This document shows positions 36,102 through 47,895 of a DNA stretch of 64,000 bases, piece after piece. The translations under genes and the position numbers were made by a program. Position 1 is the first letter of the stretch, and every line of letters starts with the position of its first letter. The notes beneath the pieces are model-generated. The model was not told the DNA's origin. It did not search any database and saw only the letters and a program-made list of their open reading frames with translations. The stretch is from Phylloscopus collybita (Eukaryota > Chordata > Aves > Passeriformes > Phylloscopidae), in assembly GCA_027886175.1 (NCBI GenBank), contig JAJNNQ010000130.1, positions 13,285,501 to 13,349,500 of the forward strand, in the 5' to 3' direction.

Positions 36102-36861
36102 TGTCTTGGTTTGGAAAGACAGCCACTTGCCAGGGAAAGCTGGAGCCTCCTCTAGAATGGAGAATGTATACCCCTCACCCCTGCCAAATCACAATCTTGC
36201 AATTAAAGGGCCTCCAGGAAAAGACCCGGGAATAGGAACAACAGCTCTCCATCAGGAATACCAACAACACAAATGCAGCAGAAAACAAAACCACCCAACC
36301 AAACCAGCAAACAAACAACAATTTTGGAAAACCCTGACAGAGTCAGAGCTACAACCTGACACTCTGTAGGTCAGGGTGTTGGAAGCAGTCCAAAAGTGAG
36401 TCCTCCTGGAGTGGCAGATGTGGTTCTGGTGGAGTAGAGATGATCCTGTAGAACATGGGTCCAGTGGTGGTGAGAAGGGGTCCAGTCTTCCTCCAGGAAT
36501 CAGGTGAAGCTGGATACTTTCTGTGTTCCTGTGTCTCAGTTTTATCCAGGTAGGAATGGTTGGCTCCCCCCACTGGGTGGAGCATCTCACAATAGGATGA
36601 TGGAATGTGGATGTTCCACTTTGGGGATGTGTGCTTTTAGGGGTGTCTTAGTGGTCCATTAGCAGAAAATATCCCCCGGAGGGAGGACAGGTGGTGAAAG
36701 AGATCAGAAACACTGCCCCACCTGGTTTGAACAGTTGGCCCATTATCAGAAGGCACCCACCCCCCTCCCCCCAGAGTTACAAGAGATAAAGAAAAACATT
36801 TCCCCAGCTGCTTTCAGCAAATGAAATAGAATACACATTTTTGGTTCCATAACCCAAGACC
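36102..36861 (-). mobile_element. Solo LTR, same family as 9696-10950 (copy B, uninterrupted)
   Basis: The plus strand starts TGTCTTGG (36102-36109) and ends 'cccaagacc' (36861), an eroded match to the CCAAGACA terminus. The element is flanked by the 5-bp direct repeat CTATG (36097-36101 and 36862-36866). Read as the reverse complement it follows copy A throughout: 'cttgggttatggaaccaaaa', 'ctggggaaatgtttttcttt', 'cctacctggataaaactgag', 'ccaggaggactcacttttgg', 'ctctgactctgtcagggttt'. It lacks the GC-rich insertion of copy A and so preserves the empty site. About 760 bp, no internal coding region. Open frames on both strands here (36106-36369, 36252-36590, 36349-36585) are products of the repeat. 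Confidence 0.85.
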
Positions 36862-36891
36862 CTATGTTGCATTATTTATATATGATTTAAA

Positions 36892-36990
36892 GGGGGAAGG
36901 GAAGGGAAGGGAAGGGAAGGGAAGGGAAGGGAAGGGAAGGGAAGGGAAGGGAAGGGAAGGGAAGGGAAGGGAAGGGAAGGGAAGGGAAGG
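36892..36990. repeat. (GGGAA)n pentanucleotide microsatellite
   Basis: About 99 bp of near-perfect GGGAA/GAAGG units (close to 20 copies), purine-only on the plus strand. It begins 26 bp after the last target-duplication base of LTR copy B. Its purity suggests recent expansion, and it may be length-variable. Confidence 0.97.
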
Positions 36991-39900
36991 CCACAGGCTG
37001 TTCTATAATAAATTATTCCATTTAATGACAAAATCCAAAAAATTTATGTAAAAGGAAGGCGTGGCCAGCTGTCTGCACTTTTTTGGCTTTGTAAACTATG
37101 CTTAAGTTTTCAGCAATGTCTACACTGGCAACGTAGAAGCAGTGCAAGGATCCCAGTACTTGACATCAGTCAGACTAGTAAATCTGGAAATGATATGCAT
37201 ACAGTGGTCTATCCAAAGCACTCACTCTGAAGAAATGCCTGAGATGATGAAGAGACTGCCAAATAGTATGTACAGTGCCTCTGAGGAAGATAAAGACTTT
37301 AAAACCACCAATAACCACAAAAGTATGCAGACAAAATCTGAATGGTCACATAAAGTAAGATCTGGAACAGAATTTATTGCTTGGCAGAGTTGCAACTTCA
37401 GTTTCTTCCTTTCTACATATAATATATATTCCTTCTATCATATATCATTCCCTGCACTTGTCTAATGATGTGGTCAAATTAAAAACAGCACAAGCCCTAA
37501 AGAAAAGAAAGCAGGCCTAAGGACTGAGGATTTTACAAGCAGCCCAAGATTCCAGTCTCCAAAATCCCCAAGGCAGCTTTGAAAATCTCAGCCTAAATGT
37601 TTAGCCGAGTTACTATCTGCTTTTCTTTCAAACTGCAAATCCCAGTTGTTCTCACAATTTCCTAATGCTCACCGTGCTTATCCATGAAACATAAGCTGTG
37701 GTTAGTATGAAACCTTTGCCCTGCATTTTCTCCATGGATACAAACTGTCTGTCAATATCCTACAGCACTGCTACCATTCCCCTCACATTGCATTTACCAA
37801 CACCTGCACTTCAGGATTTAGGAGGCTTCAGAAACCATCTTTCTTAAGGATTTTCAGCAATGTAAAAAACACTGTTGGTCGATTTCAAGTTTTTAATATG
37901 ATGCAGAAGAATGTGAGGTGGTTGCAAATACAAAGCACTGTGGAAAGGAAGGAGGCATTCTAGATAAAAGTGCTTAAGATTAATTTAATATGCACAGGAT
38001 TTCCCAATTAAAACTTTCACATTAGCACTGCATTTTAAACAGTTAATCTCCTAACGAGACATCCCCAGCAATAAGAAGTGAATTGCAGGACCGAATAAGG
38101 CCCTGAGGCCTGCATCTGGAAAAGGCTGTGCTTTGTAAATGTTTGATTTATGCCGCTGTCACAAATTCTGCAACGAAAGAGCTCCACTGCCACCTACTGC
38201 CAAGACGTCTTTTCCCACCAGAAACTGTCACTAAAAGTGAGAAATCCTCTGTGCTTCTGCACAAAATGCTAACCAAAGAAAATGAAGCAAGTCAATTCTT
38301 CACGCACACAAATTTTATGCCTTCTTCAAAAAAAAAAAAGCAAAAAAGCCAAAAAACTCTAGTAGATGGAAAGACAGATTGTTTATTTTTCTGAGCTTTT
38401 CTTCCTAACATGGTAAAAGCCAAATGATGCTGTGCTGAACGATGTGGGAGAGTCTATGCAAAAGTCTGGTTTTCTCTCTCTTATTCCCCGATCTCCACCA
38501 TCATTTGAATCCTGGCTGACCTGCAGTCACCTCTGCTAATGATACCCCCACTGACTCCTCCAAAAGAGTTACACTGAGGCTGGCTTCTTCCCCTCCCTGA
38601 GGGGCCAAAGACAACACCTCTGTGATGTGCCTGATCTCCTGGAGTCTGGGTGTGGAGGTGTCCTGCACAGCATGTCACAGCACCGCTGTGGAGAGGGAGA
38701 CTGCCTTAACTGAAAATGAAGTTTTACCGTGGTCTCCTTTCGGGGACTTTTTTTGACAGCTAAATTGCAAATCAATTAACATTTCGAGAAGAGCTACTCT
38801 CTTGCCTCGTAGACACAGTCACTAACAATTGCTGGTGAAATAAATTTTTGGAAGGAGCAGAAAACAAAGGGAATTAATATTTCAGAACGCAGTGAAAGAC
38901 GTTTAACAAATAGTGAAGCAGGGAAGAGAGAACATCAGGACTAATGAACATCAGCTGCACTCTCTGTAAATTCTATACAGCTGGAGCATCCATGGATCTA
39001 GGATTCCATCCATTCGATAAGTACTCTGTAATCAGGTGTTTTTTCTGCTCTTTGCCCTAATAGTACATGCAAATAACATTATAGGTGCATAGGTGAGAGA
39101 ATCCCCATCCTCGTGTTTATAGTTGTTTGGTAACATTACAGCACAGCTTGACTCGAGCTGCTGCTAGGAAAATCACAGCATTACATATCATCTGCAAGCA
39201 CCCTGGAGGGAAAAATATCTTCAATTCACTGTGTCAGTGGTGTCTCAGACTGACGTTGTAAGCACACACTCCAGATATATTTGCCCTTCCTATATTACCA
39301 TAAAAATAAGTACAAAATAAGCAAGATAGCTTAATTGCATTTTTAAGACAAGAATTTTCTGTTATTTTCTTATTTTAGACAGGAGCTCCTGCAAGTACAG
39401 ATGTGGTGAGATTCACTTGTTGAATATCTGGGGAATAGAACTCCAGACATCCTGACACTATCTCCTCCTCTGCCTTCAGGCTTAGCAATACTCCACATTT
39501 CAAGTACAAATTCAACTACAGAATTTGTGTATCTCCATTCTGTTTCTTTTTAGATATATAATATCTCACAGCACCAAAGGATTTCTATGTTTAGGGCCTA
39601 GAAGGGAGCTGTTTCTTTTTAAAAGCACGAATACAGCACAATAATCCTTGAGAAAGCACACATTTTCAGACATTTACACTTGAAAAGTATCCTTTCACTT
39701 TTCATTTATTAAGAGAGTAGTTCTGAAGAATTAATTCTGTTAGAAATTATATTTTCTCTGTTCCCCTGCAATTAAAATCTAGTATTTATCTGTTCATCAT
39801 CTCACGTACTTTGGGGTTCTTTATTGCAAATACATTCCAAATTTTTGTCTCCATTGTGGAACAGTGGCAAGAGGTAACAAAAAGCAAACAAATAGCAAAC

Positions 39901-40275
39901 AAATTTTGCTCTGTCTTTATGGAAATTCTACCTTTTCTTCCCACTGGAAATGCTTAAAACATCTTTCTTACAGCAATAAGCCCACATGATTAGTTTTACA
40001 TGTCATACTATGTAGTGTTAACAAAAGAAAGTTGTGCTTTATCTGGTCCTTCTATCCACTGTGTTTAACTGCATCTAATGGAATGGTTTCCATCAGGAAC
40101 AGGAGACTTTTAAGGCATCTCTACAAAAGCCCTCCAGCCAGCAAAAACAGCCTAAACAATTATATGCTTCCATCCTGTGTTTTTACCCAAAATCATAAGA
40201 CAAGACAAAGACATAGCACGAGAAGTCCAGAAACCACTTTAGGAAGATTAATCTGCCCCTCTACATTTCCAGTAT
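36991..40275. other. Intergenic or intronic sequence with no supported gene
   Basis: AT-rich unique DNA. The segment 38470-38720 is somewhat richer in G+C and has short frames on both strands, but no recognisable domain. No RNA gene or young transposon was seen. Confidence 0.5.
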
Positions 40276-40375
40276 CTGCTGACTTGGGTTTCATCCCTAG
40301 CTGGCCAGACCATCATGCACTTGGGTCAAGTAATTTGTCACTTTTACCTATTTTAGCAGGGTGTGTCCATGAAAC
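40276..40375 (+). mobile_element. MIR/CORE-SINE-like remnant
   Basis: The text 'gacttgggtttcatccctag' followed by 'ctggccag' and 'cacttgggtcaagtaatttg' and 'tcacttttaccta' follows the order of the MIR consensus (tRNA-like B-box region, then the core with 'cttgggcaagtcacttaacc'). It is strongly diverged, as expected of an ancient amniote SINE. The call is by eye and needs a profile search. Confidence 0.5.
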
Positions 40376-43300
40376 ACTTCTGAGCAAAAGTGTAAAAGGC
40401 TAATGTCCTACAACACAATGGGCAGCCCTTAATCCAAAAGCATTTTGCAAATGCAAAGCAAAAAACACTGAATTCCTTTCTGTATTTAATTTCATAGAAC
40501 TAGGGGATTTTAAATTCTGCTCTTTTCTATTTCCTTTCCCCAAAACTGACTCTTATGACAACCTTTGTCTTTACACAAAGAAAACATCCAATAGTATTTG
40601 AGCTGAACCTTCTACAATGTTCATCACTGTCCATGGTAGGAAAAATAGGCTATCCATTTTCAAAAGAAAAAAATGGAGTAAATATGAGAAACAATGGAGA
40701 ACTGAAAATAAAAAATCTTTAGGAAATTCATAAAGATGGTTTTGGCATGCAATCAATTTCTAACAAACTGTACATATTCTTTTTCATTATTATCGTTTGC
40801 AAAGAACCAATCCTGCAATGCATTCCCTTTGGTAAGTAACCTTTTTTCGTACCGAAAAGGCAAAGACAAAAGGCCAGAACCTCAGGTCCTGTAAATTATG
40901 TGACTTGATGGCTCATAATAACACTGTTTTAATAGGAATCACATTAAAGCAAAATCCTGATGTACTACAATGTAAACCTAGGATTTCTAGTGTTTGCATT
41001 GAACTTGAGAATTCACTTAATGAGACACTTCATTAATACATAGCAGGTATTTTGTTATACAGGTTAAGAGAACAAAACTCTAGCTCTCATGCAGAGAACA
41101 AACCTTTCAGAGCCCCAGTAGCACTTTCTGACAGAGACTGAGCTTCCTGCTGATGAATGACAGGATGTCCAAATGACAACTTCACTGAGCAAAATAAAGA
41201 TACAACTCTCCAAATGACAAAGGTTAACCACATACAGAGACATGTCAAGGATAACAAGAATGCCAGGTTGCAAAGGCTTTAGCTGTAATTTTTCTCAGTT
41301 TTTGTTCACTATTAATAACCTGACCCCTACTACAATAGTCATCATCATTGTCAACTGTTACAACTGAATGTTCTGGCTGACCAGCACAGCTCTTTCACAT
41401 CTTTCTCTGCTCACAAACTGCATTACTGAAATATCTGCAAGATCTACATACATAGTTACATATCTTCTAACTAAGAACTTAAACTTCTCTTTTATAAATC
41501 TTAGTGGCAAGCCCAGGTCATTTTAGGGCATATCTTCCTCGAAAAGTAGCATATCCTGCAAAAGTATAGAAAGAAATGAGAACCTTTTTTACAGCATCTC
41601 TGTTTACATGGAGATTCGGGTTGGTGTAGGCTTTTCCAGATCCTCCAGTTCTGCCCACCTCAAAGGCAATTATCTCACCTCCAGCTTAGTCCTTGGATAG
41701 AATGGGGACTGCAGCAGAATTTCTTACTCAGGAGCTGATGCTTCTTGAGAAATTTAATGTTCCTTGTTATTTATGCTTCAGCTGATTAAGTAAATTAAAT
41801 AGCCAAAATTGTTAGAAACCAGTTTAGTACAGAGTTCAGTACCAGCTTAATACCATCCCTCATTTTCTACTAGATGCTTTATTTTGCATGTTCATATTTT
41901 TGATAAGGATCCTCAGGGAAAAAGAAGAATAAAAAAAAATATACATTGAACTTTCATTATCAGCTTAAAAGTGCAGCTCTGTATCTTAAAGGCTTTATAA
42001 CAAGGCTTCTTTTGTTTTTATTCTCTGTGATAGTTAAGAAAGAAATATACACATCCAAGAGCTGGAAAGTACTCCTGGTATACAATCTATTTTCAAAAGG
42101 AAGAACACAGCTCAATTCTAGACATAAAAATAGTTTTGCAAAAGCAGTGTCTTTAAGTAAAAGTGGTTAAGCTTAAACCACCACAATTTAAGGAAAAACA
42201 CTTTTCTTTGGTTGGTTTTTTTTTTGTGGGGTTTTTTTTTTTTTCTCCCTACTGTATTATGCACAGGGAGTTGCAATGAATTGTTCCTGACATTAAAGGG
42301 AAGATGATCAGTAAAATGTTCTGCACGTCTTCCAGCTGCTGGCAATAACAGCACAAAGCAATAAATACACTGTACATATTGACGTGGTCTTTGTGAATAC
42401 CTGCCAAGAGTGGAACATACCTGAGATGAAGTCTCTGCTCCACGGTTCTTCCAACCACAAAGAAAGCAGAGATTGAGATAAGGAAACAGAAATTCAAATG
42501 GTAATTCTGCAGCTCAGGGAGATGGGATGCTGTTGAGCTGAGTGATACCTAGGAGCTGAGACAAAGTTAAACTGGTATTATTAACCATGCAATGATTTTA
42601 TATACTGATTGTGCCCCCAGAGTACCTGTCCCTGGCTTTCAAAGGTGGCTCTTACACTGTTATCTGTGAGCACTTCTGAATGTAAGTGACACTCAGAGAT
42701 CCATCTACTCCTCAACTACATGAAAGAACAAGTTAGATTTGAACTTAATCCTCATTATTGTACATGGTCAACTGCCTGAATTTGTTTTAAGATTTACAAT
42801 TATATTTTTGTGTAGCAAAGTTTATGTACTTCTTATTTGAATAACCATTGGTGAACGGCATGCTGGTTGGACACAGAGCACTCATCTGTTTCCACCTGGA
42901 GCAATTTGATATCAAGTGAACCCCTTCACTTCTGAGTTGCTTTCTACCACAGCTCGATCAAACTGCAGTGACAATCAGGCTGGAACTCTGTCAAGGTTTT
43001 GCAGCTGATGACACAGGACTCCATAGCTTTGGCAGAATGCTTTAAGAAGTGTTTTCCCCAAGAAGGAAAGCTATGACTCCTCTTACTTGGCAGTTGAATT
43101 ATTAAGCTCCTGGTTTAAAAAATTTTCTGTCAGGTGAAAAGAAAGTTTATGAACAACGCAAACTGAAACAGCTCTCAGATTAAAAGAAAGAAAAAGAAAC
43201 AAAAAACCCTATGGTGTTTAAACAAGAAAAGAAAGAGATTCAGAAGCTCTGAAGATATTTCTTGTCATCTAAAATAAGACTAAATATTTCAAAACACTCA

Positions 43301-46300
43301 ACACAATAAGGTTAAATAAAGTGCTTGAGAAACATGCATGTTAGGGTTGTCTCTCTATAATGAACCAGCCTAAGATGATTTTCATCTAAAGAATATGAGT
43401 GCAAGCCCCTTTACTGTAGGAACCTTTTGTGGGGTAGAGGCACAAATATTCTCTTTTCAAACAGAGATTAACTATAGCCAGGACTGACCAAATACCTGAG
43501 ATTGTAGGCTAAGCTCTTCACGTCTCACTCTACCATCTTAAAAACAGTCAATTATTCTTGAAGGAACAAGGTTAATGCCAAGAAAACTTCCCAGAATTTC
43601 TTCTAGATAGTTCAGTCACTTTCTTTAAGGCCAAAAAGCCCATTCTTTTCTGCTGTGTCACACTGATGAATAAAGATTAAAAATGCCAAGCCACATTTTT
43701 GGATTACCCAAAGCACATGCTTTGCAAGAGTTCCAAGTGTTGTGTTCTGGCTCTAATACACAAAAGGAGATTAAAGCAGAAATACCCACCAAAAAAGACA
43801 GCATTAAGAAATATACTGTCAAGACAAAAACTTGCTACATGAACCTGCCATTTTATACTTGACAATGGCAAAATGAGAGCTCAAGGTGAAGAGCATTATA
43901 TTGAGAAAAATATCTTTGCTTCATCTGATGTATTGAAATGGTCTTCAAGTTTTACTGAAGTAAACAAAACTGCAAAAACTGTCCTTTATTTTGATAGCAT
44001 CACACTTCTGAGGAGCAGCTGCAGTGGCTGGGGCGATCCTAAAGCCTTCTTATTCCAGAAGGCAGAGCAGCAGCCAGAAGGACTCAGTAGTACCAGGGCA
44101 GAAAGGAACAACACAGAATGCGTGGATATACCTCTGTCTAGAGAGCCTGAGTACAAATCAAGCTACTTACTCTTCTGGCAGGAAGTTCTGGAACAGGTAG
44201 CCAAGGTATGACATTAGCTCCCTGATGGGGTGAATCCCCATCCCACAGGTCTTGAAGCACCAGGCACTCTACCCAGGCCTTAACAGAATCTTCATAACAC
44301 AACATTTTTAGCATCTCCTTGCTGTTCACAGGTTATACTTATTTTTAGAGTTGTGCAGGTATGTCCAGGCCAGCACCTGTTACACGTAAGAAAACAAATT
44401 CTGTGCTGGAAGAGCAATGGAGTGTTTGCGCCCCAGTAAGACAAACAGCCAGGCTCTGGGTTACATAATCCAGGTGTCCATCACTCTAAAATTTGAGCAC
44501 ATTTTCTAAGTAATTGTATAGAAAAACTGTTTAGCATAATTAAACATAATTTCAATCCCATCAGATCCTCATATAATTCTCTTTCGGATTAGCTTTAGAC
44601 TTCTAAATACATAAGAAGATACTACTAATATCAAGTACAGATAGTGAAAAGGCATTAATTAGCTCCATTTGTTCATTTTATGAAGCTCTATAGTGTACAT
44701 CTTGCAAAAACAAGATACAGTGAAGGATGCTGAAATGCATGAATTGGTATATTAAACATATTCCCACTGCTACCAAAAGACTTTAAACAAAAACTGAATG
44801 CAATCCTAAACTAAAAGCAGCTATCAGGAAAAAACTCTCACATGGTAACAAAGCCCTCACTTAAATTTCTGTTATTTGCCCTCTTCCCTTGCACACATTC
44901 ATTTGTTCACCTATCAAATTCACGGTATCAGAAGCATTTGAAGATAAGTCAGACAGACTGAGGTGCTAAGAAATACCTAAGAGAAAATCCATCCCAAATT
45001 TGCACCTTGAAAAAAGTTCATAAGGATATCTGAATACTGTGGTAAATGTTCCATTATACTTCTTAATTATTAACATATATTTTCTATATGGATTTGTTAC
45101 TAACGTGGTAACCCTCTATCATGTACCAGGATGGGCACTTACAGCTCTGAAGTCCATCTGAGGCCTGCTTTGCACCAACAGGGTTAGTGGGAAGTAGCTG
45201 ACCAGATGAAAATGATATTTTTTCCCCACTGTATTATACACAGGGTAAACTGTTTTCATGTTCTGATCTTTTGGAAGGGGCAAAATCTTTTCTCAAAATA
45301 CTGTATGCACACTGCAGTGTGAGGAGAGAAAACTGTGGCGCTATGCATCAAACATAATTAATGCACATTTAATATGGAAGTTACCATGTACTGACGATTA
45401 ATTATTAAAAAAAAACCCACATTAATTTCTGTCCCTTTCCACATGTTAATTAAATAACATAATTTCAGAATTTGTGTTTCTATTAATGTTCCTCACTTTG
45501 AAAATCAGAAGCATTCTTGGGAATATGTTGGCTTCCGTAATGGTTTTCAAATGGTCGTTTCCTGAAAGGTGGGAGGTGACAGCTGCTACTGCACAGTGCT
45601 TTTCTTTTGTCCCTTAACTTACTCACTTGCATGCATTTCTGTGTCCTGAATCATCCTGCAGCAACATTACAATTATGAAGAACTAAAATTCCACTATATA
45701 TAGGCTCCCATTAATTAGTTCCCTTGTTTATATGATTTCCTTCACTTTGCAGAAAGCTCCGGAATACCACAGTCTTATTAGGCAATATTAAAAAATGTAC
45801 ATAGAAGCCATCTCGTAATACAACATCACAAATTAAATCAGCAGCACCACTAAGCATTTGCAAATATGCATTCAGTTACAGATGCATCGTGATGCGTTTC
45901 TGACTTATTTCAGTCACTTTCCATAAACATTCCAATGAACACATTTATTTTGACACAAATATGCATTGAAAAATACCAAAAGTGATGTGAGTAATGATAC
46001 AGCCATGCAGCTGCATAACTGCTTATGTTAGATGTCTTTCTGTGTGTATTGAAAGCTTTTTGTGGGATTATGGTTCATCAGAACACAGTACAGGAAAAAA
46101 AAATTGCTATTCAATATGTTATTGAAATTCAGAAAGTCCAGAGATAATTGACTTGTATTAAAGGCAAAAAACACACAAAACCATAGATTGAAAGTGGAAG
46201 TAGAGAGGTGCTCTATGACTCAAATTCCATTGTAGTGGAAAATTTAGATAGGCAAACTAGAATGTGCTAAGTCAATTTGCACTGTGATCAAGATACTAGG

Positions 46301-47820
46301 GCATGGCAGCTAATAATAATTTCAAATATTTCTTTTAATAATACCTGGTTTTATTTAATTTACAAGCTTGTCTTTTTATGTCATACTATCTTCACCTTTC
46401 AGGTATGACCATTCTATTTAAAATAGCTTAATAAATATATTTTTAGAAATTACAGACAAGTATTAGCTGTTACCATTCCTTTAAAATGTATAAACTTATT
46501 TTTCGGCTGATAAATTTAAAATTAACAAGATATGCATTTCCCATCAAAACAATTTACAACAACTTTATGAGTTATTTAGATTAATTAATCCTGTAAATCT
46601 TTCATTGATAATTTAGTAAATGTGTGCTGCATAATGGGTGCATTTAATTTAACTCCATTTGGCTCTGTTTTTTCAAATCCAGTATCACCTAACATGCAGC
46701 TGATAATATTTTTGTCCACTAATTACTATCAAATGAAAATCAAATAAGATGCAAGCTTAGATCTTTGTGCAGCAAAATATGTCAACATGCACTTGAATTC
46801 AAGCATGGAGTGGTATTTTTCTGTTAAAATCATTATGGATGTTCACATGATTAAATCTAAGCAGGCCACCGAGTGGTAAACTGGATCAGGGCCCAAACAT
46901 TTAAAGGAAAAATCAATCCTTTGAAAGCCACCAAGAAATCCAAGTAGAGAAAGCCAAGGTTCTCACTTACCAAGATTTAGGAGAACAGTCAGAAATGATT
47001 AACTGGAATCAATTTGCACATATTGTATGCACTGTATTTAGATCACACAAATTACTTCATATTAGCAAATCAATACCTCCATTCATTGCAAGTTCCAAGA
47101 CTGATTACCCCTTACAACTCTGAAAAGACCATAGAGCATTTTTATCCATTAATAATTCACACAAGGATAAAGGCATTCTCTAGGCATATAGATTAAAATA
47201 GATACTTATAAATACACCTTTGGTTAATATAAAAGCTAAACTAAAGAGCATTCAGGAACTTGTTTTGCAAACAGCCAAAGAAAAATTGCAGTATTGTATT
47301 TGCAGATTCCTATTCTGTTACTGAACTATTCAGTATCTTTCCTCATAGCAATCCCATTCCATTGTAAGCAGTGACTATTATAAATAATCAGGTGAGCAAA
47401 ATTTGCATATTTGGAAATGACCACCTGAGCTACAAAAAAAAAATTAAAAAACCCAGGAGTACCTGGTTTTTAGGCAAATAATCCAGATGGAATAACATAG
47501 CAACAATTCCTGACATAAAAATACATCCAAATGGGGCATGTAATACAATGACATGTTGGCTGGCATGAAAATTGGAAAATACAGGTTTTAAACAGAATGC
47601 TCTCAGTGAGAATATGGCCCTCAGTACTAACATTGGTGGGTGCAAACTCATTCTGTTTGCTGGCAGAATTGCTCTCAGCTGAAAACTGTGAGATTGTATT
47701 AGCAGAGAGCTGAGCTAACAAGCCCGCTGAGAGCTAAAGCAAATGCCTGCACATTCAGCTCTCTGCCTGTGTGGCTATCCAGCTTCCAGACCAGACCCCT
47801 CTCATCTCTCACCTCCTGAG
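40376..47820. other. Intergenic or intronic sequence with no supported gene
   Basis: AT-rich unique DNA with scattered short open frames, none supported. The block around 46280-46830 is especially AT-rich, with many TAATTA/ATTAAT steps but few homopolymers. It is a candidate regulatory element rather than a gene. Phrases 'actgtattatgcacaggg' (near 42250) and 'actgtattatacacaggg' (near 45227) are similar but too short to define a repeat. Confidence 0.5.
46280..46830. promoter_or_regulatory. Candidate conserved noncoding element (homeodomain-motif-rich)
   Basis: A 550-bp AT-rich block contains numerous ATTA/TAAT cores (for example 'agattaattaatcc', 'ccactaattactatc', 'aatttaactcc'), octamer-like 'atatgcat', and no microsatellite or transposon signature. 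This texture is common in vertebrate developmental enhancers in gene deserts. Conservation was not tested, so the call is an inference from composition and motif density only. Confidence 0.25.
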
Positions 47821-47895
47821 CGAGTTGGTTCTCATTCTAGGGCAAGTCACTTCATCTTTTTTTTTCCCCTCCCACTTCTGTATCTTTCCCACTCA
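47821..47895 (+). mobile_element. Possible MIR-core remnant
   Basis: 'ttctagggcaagtcacttca' followed by 'tctttt', a T run and 'cttctgtatctttcc' resembles the MIR core ('gggcaagtcacttaacctc', 'ctcatctgtaaaat'). Only the core is visible and the match is short, so chance is not excluded. Confidence 0.33.

Noticed and set aside
36106..36590. Overlapping frames of 87, 112 and 78 codons
   Set aside because: Entirely within solo LTR copy B. The sister copy does not keep the same frames open.
42250..45250. Similar 18-mers 'actgtattatgcacaggg' and 'actgtattatacacaggg'
   Set aside because: Similarity does not extend beyond about 20 bp, so chance or a tiny repeat fragment is as likely as a family.
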